Below, piece by piece: positions 1 through 4,770 of a stretch of DNA of 8,494 nt. Below the pieces are notes generated by a model. That model made no database searches and had not been told where the DNA came from. It saw only the letters and a list, made by a program, of their open reading frames with translations. Both the position numbers and the translations under genes were made by a program. This stretch comes from an uncultured Oscillospiraceae bacterium (GTDB lineage: Bacteria; Bacillota_A; Clostridia; Oscillospirales; Acutalibacteraceae), in the NCBI GenBank assembly GCA_910589395.1, contig CAJUTL010000065.1, positions 1-8,494 on the forward strand, given 5' to 3'. How positions within the stretch are numbered: position 1 is the stretch's first letter; every line of letters starts with the position of its first letter.

Positions 1-40
1 AGAAACTAGCTTTCCGTACCAAGCCGCTTCACGAGTGGCC

Positions 41-55
41 GCGGCGCCTCGCCGC
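41..55. repeat. Perfect 6-bp GC hairpin
   Basis: GCGGCG (41-46) and CGCCGC (50-55) are exact reverse complements around the 3-nt loop CCT, giving a very stable small hairpin. No T tract follows on the plus strand (TAAATTTC) and none on the minus strand, so a simple intrinsic terminator is not supported. It lies 33 nt from a second perfect hairpin, which suggests one structured or repeated element. Confidence 0.6.
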
Positions 56-87
56 TAAATTTCAATTTACCGAACTAACTTCCCCGC

Positions 88-108
88 TGACATTGCTCAG
101 CAATGTCA
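88..108. repeat. Perfect 9-bp stem-loop
   Basis: TGACATTGC (88-96) and GCAATGTCA (100-108) form a perfect 9-bp stem with a TCA loop. On the plus strand it is followed by AATTTTCC, a weak T run, so it could end a transcript entering from the left. The symmetry and the neighbouring hairpin at 41-55 fit an interspersed palindromic repeat equally well. Confidence 0.65.
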
Positions 109-300
109 AATTTTCCGGCAGCCCATGCTTTTTATAAAAAATATATGGTTTGTCCTCTGTCAGATCACGCGGCCTTGCGGTACAATAAAAGCATTACAGT
201 ATGCCTTACAGCCTTTGAAAGGCAGGGAAGCAGCGTTTCCCACGGGGCTGGACCGTGATCTGCCGCCGGTTGAGGGAAAGAAGTGGCCGAAATACAGTAT

Positions 301-322
301 ATTTGCGGCTTTTTCCGCAAAT
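301..322 (-). terminator. Candidate terminator of the AraC gene
   Basis: ATTTGCGG (301-308) and CCGCAAAT (315-322) form a perfect 8-bp stem around a 6-nt loop, starting 3 nt beyond the AraC stop codon on the minus strand. The position suits transcription termination. However, the downstream minus-strand sequence (ATACTGTATTT) lacks a continuous T run, so efficiency is doubtful. Confidence 0.45.
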
Positions 323-325
323 CCT

Positions 326-1171
326 CTATTTAATGGAAGCCTGCTCCTGATATTGCAAAGGGGTGCAGCCGTACCGTTTATAAAAGCAGCTGCTGAAATG
401 GCTGGAGGAGGAGAAGCCCACCTGGGCCGCGATTTCCTTTACCTGCAGCTCACTGAATTTCAAAAGCTCCGCCGCGGAGAGCAGGCGGTATCGCAAAAGG
501 TACTGGTGGGGAGTACAGCCGTTTTCTTTTTTGAAGATCCGGATGAGATGGGCGCTGGAAATAAAAAGGGTTCCGGCGATATCCTCCACCTTTACCGGCT
601 CGTCATAATGCTGTTCGATATAGGAGATCACATGGGTGGAAAGGGAGACCGACTTCGGCTTTGCGCACAGATCCAGCGCGGCGAGGTGCAGAAGCTCGCT
701 GAGCTTTTGAGAAAGGTAGAGAGAGGTATCGTCCGTGCGCTCCGTACAGAGGGAGAGAAGCTTTTCCATACGGGGGGCATAGTCCCGATCCGTACTGAAT
801 CTTTTCAGAAAAGAGCCTCGTCGGGTCACGGCGTCCAAAAAACTGTTGGCGGCGCTTCCGCAGGGGTGAAGCCAGTAAAATTCCCAAAGGCCACCCTTGG
901 GGGTTCCGTAACGGTTTGCGACATTTCGGGGAATAAAGGCGATGGTTCCGGCAGGAAGCTCATAGGGCAGTCCCTCGATCTCCATGAAGCCGCAGCCGCC
1001 GGTCGTAATTAAAATCAGATGGTCGTCGTTGCCGTCTGGATGAGAGATCTGGTAATGGTCATTGCACTTGTGCCATCCAACAGAATGCAGAGAAAATAAC
1101 CCTTCGCTTTGTAAGGTGGGAACAAGGCTCGCCAGCCGAACCTGGCCGAAATCACCATTTTCGTGATACAT
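326..1171 (-). CDS. AraC-family transcriptional regulator
   Basis: This 281-residue one-component regulator has an N-terminal cupin-like ligand-binding half (about residues 15-150, with the typical histidine-rich start and a PAGTIAFIPRN-like turn). The C-terminal AraC DNA-binding domain (about 182-278) has two helix-turn-helices, near VEDIAGTLFISSAHLIRIF and VKEIAAQVGFSSSSHFSSCF, and the family-typical GCTPxQY motif after each. The length is normal for the family. I chose the ATG at 1171 because GAGGAG lies 7 nt upstream; a TTG seven codons further out lacks a suitable site. It is divergent from the methyltransferase operon, with 135 bp between start codons, so it most likely controls that operon, probably as an activator responding to the methyl donor or a metabolite of it. 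The effector cannot be read from the sequence. Confidence 0.93.
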   Translation of the reverse strand: MYHENGDFGQVRLASLVPTLQSEGLFSLHSVGWHKCNDHYQISHPDGNDDHLILITTGGCGFMEIEGLPYELPAGTIAFIPRNVANRYGTPKGGLWEFYWLHPCGSAANSFLDAVTRRGSFLKRFSTDRDYAPRMEKLLSLCTERTDDTSLYLSQKLSELLHLAALDLCAKPKSVSLSTHVISYIEQHYDEPVKVEDIAGTLFISSAHLIRIFKKENGCTPHQYLLRYRLLSAAELLKFSELQVKEIAAQVGFSSSSHFSSCFYKRYGCTPLQYQEQASIK

Positions 1172-1199
1172 AGAAAAACTCCTCGATATCAAAAAATTG

Positions 1200-1213
1200 A
1201 TTATCTATGTCAA
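1200..1213 (-). promoter_or_regulatory. Weak candidate promoter elements for the AraC gene
   Basis: On the minus strand a TTGACA hexamer (1208-1213) lies just upstream of GATAAT (1200-1205), but they are too close to be the -35 and -10 of one promoter. GATAAT could be the -10 of a promoter with a poor -35. TTGACA could pair with GATATC 17 nt downstream, but that would start transcription inside the ribosome binding site. The true start is undecided. Confidence 0.25.
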
Positions 1214-1239
1214 AAAGAGAACACTGTTTTGAAAGGAGG

Positions 1240-1268
1240 TTGACTTGCTTTTTTTTCGTTGCTAATAT
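1240..1268 (+). promoter_or_regulatory. Sigma-A promoter of the methyltransferase operon
   Basis: TTGACT (1240-1245) and TAATAT (1263-1268) are separated by exactly 17 bp, a near-consensus housekeeping promoter. The predicted start is near 1275, giving a short leader of about 32 nt with no room for a cobalamin riboswitch. Control is therefore more likely through the divergent AraC protein. A GAAAGGAGG string directly upstream of the -35 is not positioned to serve any start codon I can support. Confidence 0.75.
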
Positions 1269-1291
1269 GAAGATATCATCCAAACCTATTT

Positions 1292-1297
1292 GGGAGG
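1292..1297 (+). promoter_or_regulatory. Ribosome binding site of the first methyltransferase gene
   Basis: GGGAGG lies 9 nt before the ATG at 1307 and fixes that codon as the start. Confidence 0.8.
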
Positions 1298-1306
1298 AAT
1301 TACAGC

Positions 1307-2371
1307 ATGTCCATGACAACATGGGAACGTTTTAAGAGAACCTTTGAACACCGTGAAGCAGATCGTATTCCGATCACTGATGATCCCTGGTTTACCACTG
1401 TTCGGCGCTGGAATCAGGAGGGAATGCCTCAGAACACCGATTGGACTGAGTATTTCGATATCGATAAGGTAGTTCATATCGATATTGATATCTCTCCCAG
1501 ATTCCCCAAAAAGATCATTGAGGAAACGGATCGTTATATCATTTCCACCACGCCCTGGGGCGTGACCACAAAGGAATTTAAGAATGCGGAATCCACCCCG
1601 GAAAACCTGGACTATAAGGTGGTGGACGCGGATGCCTGGGAAGAAGCTAAAGCCCGCATGACCCTGGACGATGACCGCATTCCCTGGGATCTGCTGAAAA
1701 ATAATTTCGATAAATGGAGAGAAAAGGGGTACTGGATCCGCGGCAATTTCTGGTTTGGCTTTGACGTGACTCATTCCCATATGATGGGAACAGATACTAC
1801 CCTGATCGCCATGATGGAAGAGCCGGAATTGGTTCAGGATATGTTTGATACCTATCTGGATCGCTGTGAAAAGCTGTTTACCCGCATTTGGGATGCCGGC
1901 TATCACTTCGACCAAATGTGGTGGTGGGACGATATGGGCTATAAGGGAACCACGTTCTTCTCGCCCGCCATGTATCGCAATCTGCTGCAGCCCTATCATA
2001 CCAGAGGCGTGAAATGGGCCCACGACCACGGTATTTTCGCGGAACTTCATTCCTGCGGCGATGTAATGACCCTGGTTCCTGATATTGTGGCAACTGGAGT
2101 AGATGCTTTAAATCCTCTGGAGGTCAAGGCCGGTATGGATTCTCTCCAGCTCAAGAAGGAATTCGGCGATAAGCTGGTTCTCCACGGCGGTATCAATGCA
2201 CAGCAGTGGCCCAACGCGGAGGCAGTGATTGCGGAAATCAATGAAAAGATTCCCATTCTGAAGCAGAACGGCGGTTATATTTTCTCCTCTGACCACTCTA
2301 TCCCTGACGATGTGAGCTTGGAGAACATGAAGCGCATTATTGAGACGGTGAAAAAGGTCGGCAGTTATTAA
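1307..2371 (+). CDS. UroD-fold methyltransferase, likely substrate:corrinoid MT-I
   Basis: This 354-residue protein belongs to the uroporphyrinogen decarboxylase (COG0407-like) superfamily but sits in a corrinoid operon, so it is most likely the methyltransferase that moves a methyl group from a substrate to the corrinoid protein rather than a haem enzyme. It has the usual opening (WERFKRTFEHREADRIP), a TIM-barrel-like length, and a His-x-Cys motif at H248/C250 (ELHSCGD). Where MtaA/MtbA enzymes carry their third zinc cysteine, it has SSDHSIPDD (D329, H330). That pattern is shared by many UroD-like proteins next to corrinoid proteins, and a Zn site using H330 or D329 is possible. The substrate is unknown: methoxylated aromatics, methylamines or other methyl donors are all open. 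Many such genes are annotated only as 'uroporphyrinogen decarboxylase family'. It is the first gene of the operon, 91 nt before the corrinoid protein. Confidence 0.85.
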   Translation: MSMTTWERFKRTFEHREADRIPITDDPWFTTVRRWNQEGMPQNTDWTEYFDIDKVVHIDIDISPRFPKKIIEETDRYIISTTPWGVTTKEFKNAESTPENLDYKVVDADAWEEAKARMTLDDDRIPWDLLKNNFDKWREKGYWIRGNFWFGFDVTHSHMMGTDTTLIAMMEEPELVQDMFDTYLDRCEKLFTRIWDAGYHFDQMWWWDDMGYKGTTFFSPAMYRNLLQPYHTRGVKWAHDHGIFAELHSCGDVMTLVPDIVATGVDALNPLEVKAGMDSLQLKKEFGDKLVLHGGINAQQWPNAEAVIAEINEKIPILKQNGGYIFSSDHSIPDDVSLENMKRIIETVKKVGSY

Positions 2372-2394
2372 GGAATACTATTTCCCGGTACTGC

Positions 2395-2416
2395 CCCGGT
2401 GTTTTCCGGGTTTGTT
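2395..2416 (+). terminator. Weak intra-operon hairpin with T-rich tail
   Basis: CCCGG (2395-2399) pairs with CCGGG (2406-2410) around TGTTTT and is followed by TTTGTT. A second CCCGG at 2384-2388 could compete for the same partner, so two alternative foldings exist. With only five base pairs it is more likely a partial terminator, attenuator or mRNA-stability element than a full stop, because the next gene clearly belongs to the same pathway. Confidence 0.4.
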
Positions 2417-2446
2417 ACAAATATACACTCTTTTACAGAAAATTTC

Positions 2447-2453
2447 AAGGAGG
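2447..2453 (+). promoter_or_regulatory. Strong ribosome binding site of the corrinoid protein gene
   Basis: AAGGAGG, a full Shine-Dalgarno match, lies 9 nt before the ATG at 2463. It decides this start over an in-frame alternative 17 codons upstream, and suggests high translation of the shuttle protein relative to the methyltransferases. Confidence 0.85.
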
Positions 2454-2462
2454 ACTTTTGTC

Positions 2463-3092
2463 ATGATTTTGAAGGAAATTGCAGAGCTGCTGGAAAGTGG
2501 CAAGTCTAAGGCTACAAAAGAGCTGGTACAGAAGGCTATTGACGAGGGTGTAGATCCTCAGGACATTTTGAAAGAAGGCCTGCTGGGCGGTATGAGCTCC
2601 ATTGGCGAAAAATTTAAGAAGAACGAGGTGTTTGTTCCCGAGGTTCTGATGGCGGCCCGCGCCATGAACCAGAGCATCGAGCTGCTGAAGCCCCTGCTGG
2701 CTGAGGCCGGTGTGGAGTCTGTTGGTAAGGTGTGTATCGGCACGGTACAGGGCGACCTGCACGATATCGGTAAAAACCTGGTAAAGATGATGCTGGAGGG
2801 CAAGGGCTTTGAGGTGATCGACCTGGGTACCGATGTAGCTCCTGAAACCTTTGTCAATGCCGCAATCGAGAATAACTGCGATATCATCTGCTGCTCCGCT
2901 CTTCTGACCACCACCATGCACGTGATGGAAGACGTGGTAAAGGCCGCGGAGGCCGCTGGGATCCATGACCGCGTAAAGATCATGATCGGCGGCGCTCCCG
3001 TCAACGAGGAGTTCTGCAAGCAGATCGGCGCCGACGGCTACACGGTAGACGCTGCCAGCGCTGCGGATATGGCCCTTACGTTCGTACAGTAA
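2463..3092 (+). CDS. Corrinoid-binding methyl-shuttle protein (MtbC/MtvC type)
   Basis: This 209-residue cytoplasmic protein carries the methyl group between the two methyltransferases on a cobalamin cofactor. The N-terminal helical cap domain (about residues 1-90, ILKEGLLGGMSSIGEKFKKNEVFVPEVLMAARAM region) is the classic B12-binding-2 domain. The Rossmann-like C-terminal domain (about 91-209) has the base-off/His-on signature D98-x-H100-x-x-G103, the SxL element at S145/L147 and the GG motif at G176-G177. H100 would be the lower axial cobalt ligand. All key residues are present and the length is normal. The start at 2463 is chosen from its strong ribosome binding site. It lies between the two UroD-type genes, matching the order of the methyl-transfer chain. 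Confidence 0.96.
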   Translation: MILKEIAELLESGKSKATKELVQKAIDEGVDPQDILKEGLLGGMSSIGEKFKKNEVFVPEVLMAARAMNQSIELLKPLLAEAGVESVGKVCIGTVQGDLHDIGKNLVKMMLEGKGFEVIDLGTDVAPETFVNAAIENNCDIICCSALLTTTMHVMEDVVKAAEAAGIHDRVKIMIGGAPVNEEFCKQIGADGYTVDAASAADMALTFVQ

Positions 3093-3096
3093 GCAC

Positions 3097-3104
3097 GGGA
3101 GGGG
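3097..3104 (+). promoter_or_regulatory. Ribosome binding site of the second methyltransferase gene
   Basis: GGGAGGGG lies in the 17-nt gap between the corrinoid protein stop and the ATG at 3110, with a 5-nt spacer. The tight spacing supports co-transcription. Confidence 0.75.
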
Positions 3105-3109
3105 CGCGA

Positions 3110-4102
3110 ATGAATATCAGTAAATTTCTCTGGGACGCCGCAAAGGCGGAGCCCCGGCAAGGGCTGCCGATTCTGTCTTTCCCCGCGGCGCAAAAGTTGG
3201 GGGTAGACGTGGAGCAGCTGGTAAAAACCTCTGAGCTTCAGGCAAAGGCCATGGAGGTCATTGCGAAGGAAACAGATATTTTGACGGCCATTGGCCTGAT
3301 GGATCTTTCCGTAGAAGCGGAAGCCTTCGGAGCGGAAGTAAAATTCTCCAAAAACGAGATCCCCGCTATTGTGGGGCAGCTTGTTTCCGATGAAAAGGAA
3401 GCCGAGGCTTTGCAGATCCCCTCTCTGGAGGCCGGGCGCATCGGCGTTTGCGTAGAGGGAATTCGTCAGGCGAAGGAGCGCATCACCGATAAGCCCCTGC
3501 TTGCGGGCACCATCGGTCCGTTCTCTCTGGCGGGCCGTCTGATGGATGTGACGGAGATCATGTATATCTGCTATGACGAACCGGAAACGGTGCATATCGT
3601 TCTGGAGAAGGCCACGGAGTTTCTGATCCAGTACGGTGCCGCTATGAAGGCGGCGGGGGCGGACGGCATTATGATGGCGGAGCCCCTTGCCGGTATTCTG
3701 AATCCCGAAATGGCGGAGGAATTCTCCGTGCCCTATGTCAAGCGCATTATTGACGCTTTGCAGGACGAGAATTTCGGTATTGTCTATCACAACTGCGGCA
3801 ATGCCGTGCCGAGAATGCTGGATAGTATTTTCTCTCAGAACGCCGTGGCGTATCATTTCGGAAACGCGGTCAAGATGGACGAGATCCTGGCAGCGGCGCC
3901 GGCAGACGCTCTGTGCATGGGAAATGTGGATCCCGCTTCTCAGTTCGCGCAGGGTACGCCAGAGTCAATACGTGCCGCCACGAAGGAACTGCTGGAGAAG
4001 TGTGGGAAATACAAAAATTTCATTCCTTCTTCCGGCTGCGATATTCCCGCTCATTCCAGTTGGGATACTATCAACGCTTTCTTTGAAGCTTTGAAAGACT
4101 GA
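3110..4102 (+). CDS. MtaA/MtbA-type UroD-fold methyltransferase, putative MT-II
   Basis: This 330-residue member of the uroporphyrinogen decarboxylase/MtaA/CmuA superfamily carries the complete zinc motif of the methylcobamide:CoM methyltransferases: H227-x-C229 (YHNCGN) and C310 (SSGCDIP). In MtaA and MtbA these three residues bind the zinc that activates the thiol of the methyl acceptor. It is therefore the probable second methyltransferase, taking the methyl group off the corrinoid protein encoded 17 nt upstream. Coenzyme M would be the acceptor in methanogens. In this bacterium-like context the acceptor is unknown; homocysteine or another thiol is plausible, and tetrahydrofolate cannot be excluded. 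Its N-terminus (NISKFLWDAAKAEPRQGLP) is typical of the family and its length matches MtaA. A strong terminator starts 8 nt after the stop codon, making this the last gene of the first transcription unit. Confidence 0.88.
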   Translation: MNISKFLWDAAKAEPRQGLPILSFPAAQKLGVDVEQLVKTSELQAKAMEVIAKETDILTAIGLMDLSVEAEAFGAEVKFSKNEIPAIVGQLVSDEKEAEALQIPSLEAGRIGVCVEGIRQAKERITDKPLLAGTIGPFSLAGRLMDVTEIMYICYDEPETVHIVLEKATEFLIQYGAAMKAAGADGIMMAEPLAGILNPEMAEEFSVPYVKRIIDALQDENFGIVYHNCGNAVPRMLDSIFSQNAVAYHFGNAVKMDEILAAAPADALCMGNVDPASQFAQGTPESIRAATKELLEKCGKYKNFIPSSGCDIPAHSSWDTINAFFEALKD

Positions 4103-4110
4103 TTTCTCGG

Positions 4111-4159
4111 AAACCGCATTAGATGAAGCACGTCTTTCATTTGATGCGGTTTTCTTTTT
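4111..4159 (+). terminator. Strong Rho-independent terminator
   Basis: Bases 4111-4127 pair with 4136-4152 over 17 positions with only two G-T wobbles and an 8-nt loop, followed by TCTTTTT (4153-4159). This is the clearest terminator in the window. It separates the methyltransferase/corrinoid genes from the DUF2284-RACo pair, so those need their own promoter or readthrough. Confidence 0.92.
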
Positions 4160-4164
4160 GAAAA

Positions 4165-4193
4165 TTGACCGGAGAATGATTTTATGTTGAATT
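4165..4193 (+). promoter_or_regulatory. Possible weak promoter for the DUF2284-RACo pair
   Basis: TTGACC (4165-4170) lies just after the terminator; 17 bp on is TGAATT (4188-4193), a poor -10. Transcription from it would begin almost at the ribosome binding site. It is the only candidate I see in the 53-nt gap, so the pair may instead depend on readthrough. Confidence 0.25.
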
Positions 4194-4197
4194 CTCT

Positions 4198-4203
4198 AAG
4201 GAG
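4198..4203 (+). promoter_or_regulatory. Ribosome binding site of the DUF2284 gene
   Basis: AAGGAG lies 9 nt before the ATG at 4213 and supports that start. Confidence 0.8.
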
Positions 4204-4212
4204 TGAGATACG

Positions 4213-4770
4213 ATGGATCTGGAAAAACTGGTTGAAATGATTCTTGCCGAGGGTGCTGCCAAGGCGACTGTGATCCCCGGCAGCAAGATTGTGACCTCCC
4301 GTGCCTTCCGGGACGTCTGCGCGGAGAATACCTGCGGAAATTACGGGCGCTGCTGGATGTGTCCTCCGGATACCGGAGATATTGACGAGCTGATCGAAAC
4401 CGTCAAAAAATACCCTCAAGGGCTGCTGTACCAGACAATTTCTGAACTGGAGGACAGCTTTGATATTGAGGGAATGCAGGAAGCAGGAAATCTTCACGCG
4501 AAGATCAGCCGCAAGGTGGAAAAGGCCTTAAAGCCCCTGCTGCCTGAAGGATATCTCCACCTGATCAACGGCGGCTGTCATTATTGTAAAGTCTGCGCCA
4601 AAAAAGAGGGGAAGCCCTGTGTTTCCCCTGAAAACGCGATGCCGTCTTTGGAGGGCTACGGCGTCGATGTGTACAATACTACGAAGGATACCGATTTGAA
4701 ATACATCAATGGGCAGGACACCGTGACCTTTTTCAGCATGATCCTGCTTCCGGAGGAGAACGATGTTTGA
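4213..4770 (+). CDS. DUF2284-type eight-cysteine metal-binding protein
   Basis: This 185-residue protein matches the DUF2284 'predicted metal-binding protein' pattern. Eight cysteines fall in two clusters: C36-x4-C41-x5-C47-x2-C50 (ending CWMCPP) and C122-x2-C125-x2-C128-x7-C136 (GGCHYCKVCAKKEGKPC, then SPENAMPSLEGYGVDV). This layout could hold two Fe-S clusters; that is inference from cysteine spacing. No signal peptide or membrane segment is visible, so it is probably cytoplasmic. The biochemical role of the family is not established to my knowledge. Its gene overlaps the RACo-like gene by 8 nt, which implies coupled translation and a shared job, most simply delivering low-potential electrons for corrinoid reactivation. 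It could instead be a methyltransferase accessory or maturation factor. Confidence 0.85.
   Translation: MDLEKLVEMILAEGAAKATVIPGSKIVTSRAFRDVCAENTCGNYGRCWMCPPDTGDIDELIETVKKYPQGLLYQTISELEDSFDIEGMQEAGNLHAKISRKVEKALKPLLPEGYLHLINGGCHYCKVCAKKEGKPCVSPENAMPSLEGYGVDVYNTTKDTDLKYINGQDTVTFFSMILLPEENDV
4752..4758 (+). promoter_or_regulatory. Ribosome binding site inside the DUF2284 gene, for the RACo gene
   Basis: GGAGGAG within the final codons of the DUF2284 gene precedes the ATG at 4763 by 4 nt, and the DUF2284 stop codon (4768-4770) lies inside the new gene. This is a standard translational-coupling arrangement. Confidence 0.75.

Larger units (their letters stand above)
1..325. other. Gene-free, hairpin-rich intergenic region
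   Basis: I see no convincing coding region here on either strand. The only long open frame, entering on the plus strand near 125, runs antisense through the AraC gene and looks like its shadow. The stretch contains perfect inverted repeats at 41-46/50-55, 88-96/100-108 and 301-308/315-322, and a distant 9-bp pair (CAGATCACG at 161-169 with CGTGATCTG at 254-262). The first 120 bases, with two compact GC-rich hairpins separated by AT-rich sequence, resemble an interspersed intergenic repeat or the tail of an upstream transcription unit, but I cannot assign them to a known family. Bases 121-325 show no recognisable RNA gene. Confidence 0.6.

Noticed and set aside
291..300. ATACAGTAT here and its reverse complement in the MerR-RDD promoter (6402-6410) as shared operator sites
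   Set aside because: The shared match (about 14 bp with one mismatch) is of a length expected by chance several times among all pairs in a window this size, and the left copy is not near a promoter.
125..1012. A 295-codon plus-strand open frame
   Set aside because: Most of it is antisense to the AraC gene, whose domains and ribosome binding site are clear. The translated sequence shows no family features and is a frame shadow.
1193..1306. A cobalamin riboswitch expected for a B12-linked operon
   Set aside because: The leader predicted from the promoter is only about 32 nt and I see no B12-box-like sequence or large structured region.
1267..1335. A 22-codon frame starting ATGAAGATATCA before the first methyltransferase, a possible leader peptide
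   Set aside because: Its ATG overlaps the -10 hexamer of the operon promoter, so it would not be transcribed from that promoter, and no ribosome binding site is correctly spaced.
1307..2371. A genuine haem-pathway uroporphyrinogen decarboxylase
   Set aside because: The gene sits with a corrinoid protein, an MtaA-type enzyme and a corrinoid reactivase, has the H-x-C metal motif, and no haem synthesis gene is nearby.
4184..4240. An 18-codon frame overlapping the DUF2284 start, with a GGAG upstream
   Set aside because: It is short, ends inside the DUF2284 gene in another frame, and has no recognisable attenuation features; chance is the simpler explanation.
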